24,024 nt of DNA, taken from assembly GCA_009776345.1 (NCBI GenBank), contig WRLS01000009.1, positions 1 through 24,024 on the forward strand, read 5' to 3'. Under the pieces are notes generated by a model, which worked only from the letters and a program-made list of their open reading frames with translations, was not told where the DNA came from and did not search any database. This DNA comes from Oscillospiraceae bacterium. Lineage in GTDB: Bacteria > Bacillota > Clostridia > Oscillospirales > Ruminococcaceae. Positions 15,541-24,024 of this stretch are shown here, piece after piece (the stretch's first letter is position 1; each line of letters opens with the position of its first letter). Made by a program: the position numbers and the translations under genes.

Positions 15541-16890
15541 CTAAGTAATATAGCTCAACTGCATAACCTCTTCCAATGCCCGCAGCGCCCTATCCGCCAT
15601 CGCTTCATACCGCTGTGCTTTCGGCTTTATCCGCTCACTCAGCGGCGGCAGAAGCCCCATATTCGCGCCCATCGGCTGGAAATCTTTCACGCTTTCATCG
15701 CTGATATAGGCACAGAGCGCGCCTGTCATAGTTTGGGGCGGCAAAATTACGGGGGCCTGCCCTTTCAGCAGCCTTGCCAGATTTTTCGCGGCGATTATAC
15801 CGGACATCGCCGATTCCATATACCCCTCAACGCCGGTAATCTGCCCCGCGAAAGCAGTCAGCGGGTCGGCTTTTAGGGCGAAGGTATGGTCAAGCAGCCT
15901 TGGGCTGTCGATAAAAGTATTGCGGTGCATTACACCATACCGCACAAAGCTTGCGTTTTCCAGCCCCGGGATCATGGAGAATACGCGCTTTTGCTCGCCG
16001 AATTTTAGGTTTGTTTGAAAGCCGACCAAATTCAGCAGCGACCCTGCGGCGTTCTCTTTTCGCAGCTGAACCGCCGCCCAAGGCCGGTGGCCTGTTCGCG
16101 GGTCACGCAGGCCCATCGGTTTCAGCGGCCCGAAACGCAGTGTATCAATGCCGCGTTTTGCCAGCATTTCAATCGGCATACAGCCTTCGTAAACTTTCGG
16201 CGCGCCCTCTTCAAAGCTTTCCTGCCCGGCGCATTGTGCGGCGGTCAGCGCGTCGTAAAAGCGCTCATACTCATCCTTTGTCAGCGGGCAGTTGATGTAG
16301 TCATCACCGCCCCTATCATACCGCGACGCTGAAAAAACCTTGTCCCTATCCAATGAATCCGCCGTAATAATCGGAGCGGCGGCATCGTAAAAACGCAGCC
16401 CCGCGCCGAACCTGCTTTCAATATCCCGCGCCAAAGCGTCTGAAGTCAGCGGGCCTGTCGCGATTATTACCGGGCCTTCCGGCAGCTTTGTAACCTCGCC
16501 ATTTATAACCGTTATGCCGGGGTTTTCATTTATCGCCGCGGTTGAGAGCCTTGAAAATTCCTGCCTGTCCACGGCAAGCGCGCCGCCCGCCGGGACTTTG
16601 CACCGCTCCGCGATTTGAAGGAGCAGTGAACCCATGCGGCGCATTTCCGCCTTGAGCAGGCCGCCCGCACTCGAAAGCCTGTCCGCTTTCAGCGAATTAG
16701 AGCAGACCAGCTCCGCATAGCCGCCGATTTGATGTGCGGGGGAGCGTTTTTCAGGCTTCATTTCACAAAGGCGCACCCGAAAATTTTCCTGTACCAATGC
16801 CCAAGCCGCCTCACAGCCCGCAAGCCCCGCGCCAACTACGGTTACTTCTATATTCGCACGCGCGATTTTATTAGAGCCGCTTTCCGCCAT
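15541..16890 (-). CDS. trmFO: tRNA (uracil-54-C5)-methyltransferase, folate/FAD dependent (TrmFO)
   Basis: TrmFO makes ribothymidine at position 54 of the tRNA T loop, using methylenetetrahydrofolate as carbon donor and FADH2 as reductant. The 449-residue product has the dinucleotide-binding motif VVGAGLAGCEAAW (about 18-30), then the diagnostic LVCSNSLKADRLSSAGGLLK. It contains a conserved Cys, the LRFGPLKPMGL block, and a C-terminal FAD motif (GQITGVEGYMESAMSGI). Length is typical. It starts 7 nt after topA, with AGGGAT overlapping the topA TAG stop, so it is coupled to topA. The order dprA-topA-trmFO is the common Firmicute arrangement. Confidence 0.97.
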   Translation of the reverse strand: MAESGSNKIARANIEVTVVGAGLAGCEAAWALVQENFRVRLCEMKPEKRSPAHQIGGYAELVCSNSLKADRLSSAGGLLKAEMRRMGSLLLQIAERCKVPAGGALAVDRQEFSRLSTAAINENPGITVINGEVTKLPEGPVIIATGPLTSDALARDIESRFGAGLRFYDAAAPIITADSLDRDKVFSASRYDRGGDDYINCPLTKDEYERFYDALTAAQCAGQESFEEGAPKVYEGCMPIEMLAKRGIDTLRFGPLKPMGLRDPRTGHRPWAAVQLRKENAAGSLLNLVGFQTNLKFGEQKRVFSMIPGLENASFVRYGVMHRNTFIDSPRLLDHTFALKADPLTAFAGQITGVEGYMESAMSGIIAAKNLARLLKGQAPVILPPQTMTGALCAYISDESVKDFQPMGANMGLLPPLSERIKPKAQRYEAMADRALRALEEVMQLSYIT

Positions 16891-16897
16891 AATATCC

Positions 16898-18988
<2,091 letters not shown>

Positions 18989-19014
18989 ACTGCTTTCATT
19001 CCTCCGAATACAAT

Positions 19015-20265
19015 TTAAGCCAAACCAAACAGCCTGCCGGGATGCATTTGAATCAGGCCGTAAATCTCCAGCTCTGTCAGGGCCGCCAAGGCCCCTGCGG
19101 TTTCAAGCCCTGCCGATGCCGCCAATACATCCGCACCTGCAGGCTCTGTGCCGATAAAAGCGTACACTTTCTCTGCATCTGCGGAAATATCCCCCGGCAG
19201 GTCCTTGCGGGCGGGTATTTCCGATTCTTGTTTTTGCTTCTTTTTTTGCTTGGTTTTTGGCTCAGGTTTTGGCTTGGTTTTTGGCGCGGGTTTTGGCTCG
19301 GGTTTTGGCTCGGGTTTTGGCTCGGGTTTTGGTTTTTGTTCCTTCTCTATAATAGGCATATCTATTGTAATATTATACTCAGTTTTGCCGGGATGTGCAA
19401 ACATGGGATATTCTGCCAGTATATCTTCGGCGCAGGACGCGATTTTCGCGCCGTCGCTTATCAGTTTATGCTTGCCCGCCGAGCGGTGGTCCAAAATACT
19501 CCCGGGGACGGCAAAAACATCACGCCCTTGTTCAAGCGCGAGGTCGGCGGTGATCAGCGCCCCGCTGCCAATCGCGGCTTCAGTGACCAGCGTACCGTGG
19601 GAGATGCCCGAAACCAGCCTGTTGCGCACAGGGAAGTTATACGCCATTGGCGTGAAGCCGAGCGGGAACTCCGTAACAACCGCGCCGTTTTCGCTGACAG
19701 CGCGTTTAAGCGCCGCGCTCCCATATGGGTAATCCACATCAATGCCGCAGCCGAGGAAACCCACGGTTTTACCGCCGGCGTCAAGTGCCGCCCAATGCGC
19801 GGCGCTGTCGATGCCCCTGGCAAGCCCGCTGACGATTACCGCGCCGTTTTTCGCCAAATCGCCCGCCAGCATTTTTGTGACCTCGATCCCGTATTCCGAT
19901 GTATCACGCGAACCCACAACCGCGATTGCCGGCGCGCCTTTCAAGCAAGACAGGTCGCCCTTGACATAGAGCGCGGCGGGGCGCGGGTATATCTCACGGA
20001 GCAGCAACGGGTACCCATCCATATCCGGCGTTATTATCTCACAGCCTTTTTTTATTGTGCGGGAGCGGATGTTTTCCGCCATGTCAAGTGCCGTGGGTAC
20101 GCGTTCGCGTTCCTCCGGCATCAGCATACCGTTGAATTTCCCATGCGGGCTTACCCCCTCGTAAATTTCCAAGGGGCTGTCGAAGTAGTCGAGCATCAGC
20201 GCCGAACGGCGGCTGCCCACTCCGAATACAAGCTGGAGCCAGATCCAATAGACAGTATCGGTCAC
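19015..20265 (-). CDS. dprA: DNA processing protein DprA with long Lys/Pro/Glu linker
   Basis: DprA loads RecA on incoming single-stranded DNA during transformation. The 416-residue product has an N-terminal helical domain, then the DprA Rossmann fold (VVGSRDTSEYG, SGLARGIDSAAHWAAL, GTLVTEAAIGSGALITADLA) and a C-terminal winged-helix domain (about 365-416). Between the last two is an unusual low-complexity linker at about residues 307-347, made of KPEP and KPAP units followed by KQKKKQKQE. It is encoded by tandem 12-bp repeats (19289-19332). Most DprA proteins are shorter by about this length. The GTG start overlaps the TrmH-family stop as GTGA. No other competence genes are in the window. 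Confidence 0.95.
   Translation of the reverse strand: MTDTVYWIWLQLVFGVGSRRSALMLDYFDSPLEIYEGVSPHGKFNGMLMPEERERVPTALDMAENIRSRTIKKGCEIITPDMDGYPLLLREIYPRPAALYVKGDLSCLKGAPAIAVVGSRDTSEYGIEVTKMLAGDLAKNGAVIVSGLARGIDSAAHWAALDAGGKTVGFLGCGIDVDYPYGSAALKRAVSENGAVVTEFPLGFTPMAYNFPVRNRLVSGISHGTLVTEAAIGSGALITADLALEQGRDVFAVPGSILDHRSAGKHKLISDGAKIASCAEDILAEYPMFAHPGKTEYNITIDMPIIEKEQKPKPEPKPEPKPEPKPAPKTKPKPEPKTKQKKKQKQESEIPARKDLPGDISADAEKVYAFIGTEPAGADVLAASAGLETAGALAALTELEIYGLIQMHPGRLFGLA
19289..19332. repeat. Tandem 12-bp repeat within dprA
   Basis: The unit GGTTTTGGCTCG (plus strand) occurs three times in a row plus a partial fourth copy, with degenerate units to the left. Because 12 is a multiple of 3, gain or loss of units changes the protein by four residues (KPEP) without a frameshift. 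Length variation by replication slippage is likely. Confidence 0.9.
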
Positions 20266-21047
20266 TTAGTCATCTCCCAAATGAGTATCCCCGCAGCCAC
20301 CGCCGCGTTAAGTGATTGCGCGCCGCCGTGCATGGGGATCATTACCGTATTATCGCAAGCCTCGATTTCCTCAGGTGAAAGCCCCGCGCCCTCATTGCCG
20401 ATCAGTACGGCGGATTTTTCGGGGAAAGTGTATTCACCCGCCACAGCGGCATTATCGCAAACCGCCGCCGCCGAAACAGTAAACCCATTGGCACGCAGCC
20501 CGCGCACCGCTTCTAAAACGGGGCGGATTACAATAGGCAGGCGGAATACCGCGCCCATGCCCGCACGCAAAGCCTTTGGGCTGTATACATCCGCGCAGTC
20601 CGGCGAAAGTATCAGCCCCTGTGCGCCCAATGCCTCACAGCTTCTCATTACCGCGCCGGCATTTCCGGGGTCACTAACGCGAGAGAGTACCACGCATGGC
20701 CCCCGGCAACTATATATTGTATCAGCGGATTTTTGGATGTCAAGCTTTTTAAACACCGCGAAAACGCCCTGCGGCGTGTCCGTATCGGACAGGCGCGCGG
20801 CAAGCTCGTCGGTTATCAGATAGGCACGCTCAGACATACGGGCTGTCTGTGCCAATGCAGGATACCGCGCCAGCGCCTTTTCCGTGGCAAAGAGCATAAG
20901 CGGGCGCGCGCCGCAGTCCGCGCCGTCGGATACGAGCTTTGCGCCTTCGCACATAAACGCGCGTGCATTGTCCCTTGCTTTTTTAGAAGATGCCAGCCTC
21001 GCGGCCTCTTTTATTATCGGATTGTCTTTTGACGTTAATTTTAACAT
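20262..21047 (-). CDS. TrmH/SpoU family RNA 2'-O-methyltransferase
   Basis: This SPOUT-class enzyme methylates the 2'-hydroxyl of a ribose, most likely in 23S rRNA or tRNA. The 261-residue product has an N-terminal substrate-binding domain (TSKDNPIIKEAARLASSKKA) and the three SpoU motifs: RVSDPGNAGAVMRSCEALG, VLIGNEGAGLSPEE and SLNAAVAAGILIWEM. These form the knotted SAM site. The target nucleotide cannot be assigned. The ATG is only about 50 nt after rplT, with the rplT terminator in between. The only Shine-Dalgarno-like sequence (AAGGGAAGG) is the 3' arm of that terminator, 13 nt from the start. The gene overlaps dprA by 4 nt. Confidence 0.93.
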   Translation of the reverse strand: MLKLTSKDNPIIKEAARLASSKKARDNARAFMCEGAKLVSDGADCGARPLMLFATEKALARYPALAQTARMSERAYLITDELAARLSDTDTPQGVFAVFKKLDIQKSADTIYSCRGPCVVLSRVSDPGNAGAVMRSCEALGAQGLILSPDCADVYSPKALRAGMGAVFRLPIVIRPVLEAVRGLRANGFTVSAAAVCDNAAVAGEYTFPEKSAVLIGNEGAGLSPEEIEACDNTVMIPMHGGAQSLNAAVAAGILIWEMTK

Positions 21048-21054
21048 ATAAATT

Positions 21055-21089
21055 AAAAATCCTTCCCTTCCTGTTTAAGAAAGGGAAGG
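21055..21089 (-). terminator. Terminator of the infC-rpmI-rplT operon
   Basis: On the minus strand a 9-bp stem (CCTTCCCTT at 21081-21089, AAGGGAAGG at 21061-21069) with an 11-nt loop is followed by ATTTTT. It lies 8 nt after the rplT stop. The plus-strand reading also ends in a T run (21093-21099), so it may work in both directions. Confidence 0.85.
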
Positions 21090-21097
21090 GTATTTTT

Positions 21098-21454
21098 TTA
21101 TGCGAGCGCGGCTTTTGCTTTTTCCACCAGCGCAGTGAAGCCGGCGGGGTCGCTGATCGCCATTTCTGAGAGCATCTTCCTGTTGAGCATGACCCCGGCT
21201 TTTTTAATGCCGTTCATGAAAGTGGAATAGTTCATGCCGTTCATTTTGCACCCGGCGGAAATACGGGTTATCCAAAGCCTGCGGAAATCGCGCTTTTTCA
21301 GCCTCCTGCTGATATAAGCATACTGGCCGGATTTATATACGGCTTGTTTTGCCATTTTAAAATGCTTTGATTTTGCGCCGAAGTAACCCTTTGCAAGCTT
21401 GAGGATTTTGTTCCTCCTCTTACGGGTAGACAGCGCCCCTTTAATGCGAGCCAT
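21098..21454 (-). CDS. rplT: Ribosomal protein L20
   Basis: L20 binds 23S rRNA early in large-subunit assembly and, in Firmicutes, represses its own operon through the infC leader. The 118-residue product is full length and matches the family closely: MARIKGALSTRKRRNKILK, then AKGYFGAKSKHFKMAKQAV, RDFRRLWITRISAGC and NYSTFMNGIKKAGVMLNRK. AGGAGGGG precedes the ATG by 7 nt. It is the last gene of the infC-rpmI-rplT operon, 15 nt after rpmI, and is followed by a terminator. Confidence 0.98.
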   Translation of the reverse strand: MARIKGALSTRKRRNKILKLAKGYFGAKSKHFKMAKQAVYKSGQYAYISRRLKKRDFRRLWITRISAGCKMNGMNYSTFMNGIKKAGVMLNRKMLSEMAISDPAGFTALVEKAKAALA

Positions 21455-21469
21455 TTTAACCCCTCCTTC

Positions 21470-21676
21470 TTACTTATACGGAATCAGCCGCATAATTTGC
21501 TTGACGTTTGATTTATCCACAAGACCGTATCTTTTAAGCCTTCTGCGATGCCTGGGGCGTCCTTTGACAGTGTTGTTGAGCCTATGCTGCTTGTATGCCC
21601 GCGCCCTTTTTACCTTGCCGCTTTTTGTAAGCCCAAAACGCTTTTTTGCACCGCTGTGCGTTTTAATTTTTGGCAT
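21470..21676 (-). CDS. rpmI: Ribosomal protein L35
   Basis: L35 is a small basic protein of the large ribosomal subunit. The 68-residue product begins MPKIKTHSGAKKRFGLTKSG, the family hallmark, and continues with a Lys/Arg-rich body (RPRHRRRLKRYG). I place the start at ATG 21674-21676 because AGGAGG lies about 8 nt upstream; the frame stays open further upstream but has no such site and does not match the family. It sits between infC and rplT as in nearly all Firmicutes. Confidence 0.97.
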   Translation of the reverse strand: MPKIKTHSGAKKRFGLTKSGKVKRARAYKQHRLNNTVKGRPRHRRRLKRYGLVDKSNVKQIMRLIPYK

Positions 21677-21733
21677 TTTGCGTGTCCTCCTTTTTTTATA
21701 TTCCAAAACAACATCACCGGCCGCGGCAACGCC

Positions 21734-21751
21734 GCCCGGGCTTTGCCGGGC
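21734..21751 (-). other. GC-rich hairpin between infC and rpmI
   Basis: The spacer between infC and rpmI (104 nt) contains a strong hairpin (minus strand GCCCGG, loop CAAAGC, CCGGGC) flanked by more G/C tracts. No T tract follows, so it is not a terminator. In other bacteria structured RNA at this place can bind L20 or set mRNA processing. Any such role here is inference. Confidence 0.5.
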
Positions 21752-21780
21752 CGGGGGATTTCCTTTAATTAAATTCAGTC

Positions 21781-22299
21781 CTACTTGCTTTGCTTGGAGT
21801 TGACGAACATAATCATGCTGCGCCCCTCCATCTTCGGGATGCGCTCAACGCTTCCGTGTTCGGCGCAGGCCTCCCCAAAACGCTTCATGAGCGTCTGCCC
21901 GATCTCAGGGTGCGCCATTTCACGCCCCCTGAAACGGATGGAAACCTTAAGCTTGTTCCCGGCATCCAGGAATTTCAGCGCGTTTTTGAGCTTTGTGTTA
22001 AAGTCGTGCGTGTCGATGTTCAGCGAAAGGCGGATCTCCTTCAGCTCGATAACCTTCTGGTTTTTTCGGGCCTCCTTCTCTCTTTTCGCCTGCTCGAACT
22101 TGTGCTTGCCGTAATCCATGATACGGCAGACCGGCGGGGCCGCCTGGGGGGCAATCCGCACCAGGTCCAGATTTTTTTCGGTGGCTATACGCATGGCATC
22201 GGCAATGGACATTATGCCAAGCTGCTCACCGCCCGGCCCAACAAGCCGCACCTCCTTGTCGCGGATCTCCTCGTTGATGGCCATGTTTTGTTTGCTGAT
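21781..22299 (-). CDS. infC: Translation initiation factor IF-3, probable AUC start
   Basis: IF-3 keeps ribosomal subunits apart and rejects non-canonical start codons. The product is 172 residues when started at ATC (22297-22299), giving ISKQNMAINEEIRDKEVRL. This matches the usual N-terminus and length and leaves AGGGGG 8 nt upstream. A GTG at 22306-22308 is also in frame, but the AGGGGG abuts it with no spacing, so it is unlikely. A later ATG (22273-22275) gives a shorter protein. The rest is typical: VRIAPQAAPPVCRIMDYGKHKFEQ linker, RLSLNIDTHDFNTKL and VSIRFRGREMAHPEIG. Rare AUU/AUC starts are known for infC and let IF-3 repress its own translation. It is the first gene of the operon. Confidence 0.95.
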   Translation of the reverse strand: MSKQNMAINEEIRDKEVRLVGPGGEQLGIMSIADAMRIATEKNLDLVRIAPQAAPPVCRIMDYGKHKFEQAKREKEARKNQKVIELKEIRLSLNIDTHDFNTKLKNALKFLDAGNKLKVSIRFRGREMAHPEIGQTLMKRFGEACAEHGSVERIPKMEGRSMIMFVNSKQSK

Positions 22300-22318
22300 T
22301 AGTAGCACCCCCTAGTAG

Positions 22319-22346
22319 TGGTTAGGAAATAGGAATTAGGAATTAG
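22319..22346 (-). repeat. Heptamer repeats in the infC leader
   Basis: Just upstream of the infC ribosome binding site the minus strand reads four 7-nt units, TAATTCC twice, then TATTTCC and TAACCAC. These pyrimidine-rich tandem units are probably a slippage product and make the region between leader and start unstructured. No function is evident. Confidence 0.55.
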
Positions 22347-22355
22347 CAGGACGGG

Positions 22356-22373
22356 GTATAATTTGCTTTATAC
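22356..22373 (-). other. Leader hairpin downstream of the attenuator
   Basis: A perfect 6-bp stem (GTATAA, loop AGCAAA, TTATAC) lies between the attenuator T tract and infC. Its AAAGCAAAT core repeats a segment in the 5' arm of the attenuator, so the attenuator 3' arm (ATTTGC) could alternatively pair here. Confidence 0.45.
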
Positions 22374-22391
22374 TTTTTCGATGCGGGAAAT

Positions 22392-22482
22392 AAAAAAACA
22401 CGGGCGCGGCGCCTGTGTCCTCATACAAAACGCAAATAGCCGCACGTGTGCCGTGGCATTTGCTTTGTATTGACCGCGCCCG
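22392..22482 (-). promoter_or_regulatory. Leader attenuator of infC-rpmI-rplT (probable L20 leader)
   Basis: The leader RNA contains a very large intrinsic terminator. The outer stem CGGGCGCGG (minus strand, 22474-22482) pairs with CCGCGCCCG (22401-22409). A long inner stem follows, ATACAAAGCAAAT (22458-22470) with ATTTGCGTTTTGTAT (22423-22437), then a T run (22392-22398). It lies upstream of infC and downstream of its promoter, so it should act as a transcription attenuator. In Firmicutes this position holds the L20 leader, where L20 binding favours termination. Membership in that RNA family is inferred from position and architecture, not tested by a covariance model. GC-rich sequence just 5' (22483-22498) could supply the alternative pairing. 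Confidence 0.8.
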
Positions 22483-22533
22483 GAAATCCCCGGCGGGTGA
22501 GAACACTGGCTTGTTCTACTTCTTTGTATACTT

Positions 22534-22562
22534 ACTTTAACAGATCGCCCAGGAGTTGTCAA
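22534..22562 (-). promoter_or_regulatory. Promoter of the infC operon
   Basis: On the minus strand a perfect -35 box TTGACA (22557-22562) is followed after exactly 17 nt by TAAAGT (22534-22539), a fair -10 box. It starts just after the stop of the CvpA-like gene. Transcription from about 22527 would give a leader of about 230 nt containing the attenuator. Confidence 0.85.
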
Positions 22563-22570
22563 GCAAAATT

Positions 22571-23215
22571 TCACATAAAAGCATACCAAATATATGTCCC
22601 CTCAAAAACCGCTGTGTTCAGCCACCAGACCGTATCGCCGGTTATGGACACCGCGAGCTTTACCGCGAATGAACCCACAAATAAGATCAGCGCCGCCTGT
22701 ATCATCCCCGCGATGCCGCCCAAAACCGCGTCCGCCGTGCCAATCACCGGTATGCGGTACAGCCCCGAAAACATCCTCGACACAAGCCTTGAAAGCATCA
22801 GCACGGCGCAGAACACGACAAAAAACATCACCCCGGAAAGCAGCGACACAACCGGCGCGCGGACAGTAGATTCTATGACGCCTTCCACCAACTGTTCCGT
22901 ACTCTGTGCGGTTATGCTGTCTGGCATAATCCGCGACAAAAAAGGCAGCAGCGGCAAAATCAGCAGCGGTATGCGCCCGGACACCGCGCTGTCCAGCTCT
23001 TTCATAACCGCCGCGGTAATTGCGTCTCTGATTACGCTGTCATAGGCGATTTCCGCTATAACAGGGGCGAGCATCCTTGCGGCAACAGCCGCCGCCGCAT
23101 AGGAAAGCAGCGCAATCACCGTACGCGCAAAGCCCTGCCTGTAGCATATAAAAACGCAAAGCACGATAATCGCGGCGGCGGCCAAATCCCACCATAGCCA
23201 TATATTTTCTGACAT
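22571..23215 (-). CDS. CvpA-family-like membrane protein
   Basis: This is an integral membrane protein resembling the CvpA family, whose members were first linked to colicin V export and envelope maintenance; the molecular activity is not settled. The 214-residue product has four to five hydrophobic segments (about 9-26, 32-55, 115-140, 158-190). It has the family-like RIPVIGTADAVLGGIAGMIQAALIL near the C-terminal third, corresponding to the GxxDxxLGxxxG block. I start it at ATG 23213-23215 (MSENIWLWWDL), which has AAAGGAG 6 nt upstream; the frame is open to 23248 but that start has no site. The AAAGGAG overlaps the stop of the upstream gene, so the pair is translationally coupled. Confidence 0.8.
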   Translation of the reverse strand: MSENIWLWWDLAAAAIIVLCVFICYRQGFARTVIALLSYAAAAVAARMLAPVIAEIAYDSVIRDAITAAVMKELDSAVSGRIPLLILPLLPFLSRIMPDSITAQSTEQLVEGVIESTVRAPVVSLLSGVMFFVVFCAVLMLSRLVSRMFSGLYRIPVIGTADAVLGGIAGMIQAALILFVGSFAVKLAVSITGDTVWWLNTAVFEGTYIWYAFM

Positions 23216-23225
23216 ATTTGCTCCT

Positions 23226-24024
23226 TTAATCGAACAGGAAAATCTCATCCGCTGTTGTGTAATAAAGCTTCCCGTCTACCAATTGCATATGCGTAATTCC
23301 GCGCCGCTCCGTCTTTTCCATTGAATTCAGCTGCCTGTCAAAGGCTTCTATCCCGGAATCGTCCAAAACATATATGCGCCGCCGCCCGATCTCTATGCCC
23401 TTGATGTTGTTGGGGGCGGAATGCTGTGCGGTAACGGTTAAGCTTTCATCCAATAAAACCAGGCGGCTGGTGCGCGCCTCCCTGTATTCCGTGAGCAGCA
23501 GGGTTTCACCGTCATACGACCGTATTGCCGAAACCGGATCGCTGCCTAAATCATAAGAAAACAGGGACTCGCCGGAGTAGTCAAATACCGCGTATTCACG
23601 GTCGGTCAGGATACACAGCCGGGCATCGGTATATTCAAGCTGTAAAATAAGGCTTCCGGGAAAGCCGATTTCCACCATATCCGTGGAATCCAGCTGAAAC
23701 AGCACAGCTTGGGATTTCAGCATCCCCCCCTCCGTCATTACACACGCCACCGCCATATGGGTCCCGCGCGGCGACAGCGCGACACCTGTGATATGGTTGT
23801 CCGGGGAAAGCCAGCGGAAAACAGGCTCCTCCGTAGGGCTGCGGTATACGGCGGCCTCCGCGACAAACTGGCGCGCGGACGTGACCAGCGCGAACATATT
23901 GTTATCAGCCAAGGCGGCGGAGATAATTCCGTTTTCCGGTTCATGATAATCTGTCCGGGCGGGGGTATGTATGCGGTAGGCACGGCTGCCCGGGTCAAAG
24001 GAAAGCGCGCGGCTTTGGTTTGTC
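23226..24024 (-). CDS. Beta-propeller-like protein, partial (possible DUF5711)
   Basis: The frame is open from the stop at 23226-23228 to the end of the window, so the N-terminus is missing. The apparent start near 23912 is a TTG inside a continuous frame and is not a convincing start. The visible 265 residues read as repeated beta strands with propeller-like turns: TGVALSPRGTHMAVACV, SQAVLFQLDS, YAVFDYSGESLFSYDL, RLVLLDESLTV, RRRIYVLDDSGIEAFDRQL and GKLYYTTADEIFLFD. This pattern fits the DUF5711 group of Clostridia, which usually has an N-terminal membrane anchor, but that is from memory of the pattern and unverified. It is coupled to the CvpA-like gene 11 nt downstream, suggesting an envelope-linked pair. 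Function unknown. Confidence 0.7.
   Translation of the reverse strand, partial: TNQSRALSFDPGSRAYRIHTPARTDYHEPENGIISAALADNNMFALVTSARQFVAEAAVYRSPTEEPVFRWLSPDNHITGVALSPRGTHMAVACVMTEGGMLKSQAVLFQLDSTDMVEIGFPGSLILQLEYTDARLCILTDREYAVFDYSGESLFSYDLGSDPVSAIRSYDGETLLLTEYREARTSRLVLLDESLTVTAQHSAPNNIKGIEIGRRRIYVLDDSGIEAFDRQLNSMEKTERRGITHMQLVDGKLYYTTADEIFLFD

Noticed and set aside
19289..19332. CRISPR-like direct repeats
   Set aside because: The 12-bp units are contiguous without spacers and are in frame within dprA.
22306..22308. GTG as infC start
   Set aside because: The AGGGGG motif directly abuts it, leaving no spacing, and the extra residues do not match the family.

Overview
The window looks like a chromosomal segment of an anaerobic Firmicute, probably class Clostridia (Oscillospiraceae-like). 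Housekeeping gene order (infC-rpmI-rplT; dprA-topA-trmFO; plsX-rnc-radical SAM-smc-ftsY), AGGAGG-type ribosome binding sites and a GC content near 55% support this. The taxonomic call is inference from gene order and protein style, not from a marker search. The standard bacterial code applies: TAG ends topA, trmFO and infC.

Layout, left to right. (1) 29-4090, minus strand: an Lpl/Msm-type ABC carbohydrate importer without its ATPase, with a permease carrying an unusual N-terminal membrane extension, a second permease split by an in-frame TAG, and a lipoprotein substrate-binding protein. (2) 4091-4412: an intergenic region almost filled by a 258-bp element with near-identical 61/62-bp terminal inverted repeats. 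Each repeat holds a 30-bp palindrome, and the element must carry the promoters of both divergent neighbours. (3) 4413-5489, plus strand: a secreted protein of unknown function with an Asp-rich tail and a base-composition mosaic, ended by a strong terminator. (4) 5597-6509, minus: an XRE repressor / ImmA-type metalloprotease pair with its own promoter and a palindromic candidate operator.

(5) 6637-21047, minus: a long, tightly packed housekeeping array. In transcription order: TrmH-type rRNA methylase, DprA, topoisomerase I, TrmFO, an AAC(3)-family acetyltransferase (AT-rich, probably an insertion), PlsX, RNase III, an Elp3-like radical SAM protein, a 57-residue protein, SMC, FtsY and RdgB. 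Overlaps of 4 to 14 nt and tiny gaps suggest coupled translation. The acpP gene usually found between plsX and rnc is absent.

(6) 21055-22562, minus: the infC-rpmI-rplT translation operon, with a recognisable promoter, a long leader holding a large intrinsic terminator (probable L20-controlled attenuator), an infC gene that seems to start at AUC, and a terminator after rplT. (7) 22571-24024, minus: a CvpA-like membrane protein and the 3' part of a beta-propeller-like protein (possibly DUF5711) running off the window.

The most interesting spot is 4091-5489: a structured inverted-repeat element serving as the whole promoter region between a sugar importer and a mosaic secreted protein. It may be a MITE or an invertible regulatory segment. 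I see no tRNA, rRNA, CRISPR array, transposase or phage structural gene.
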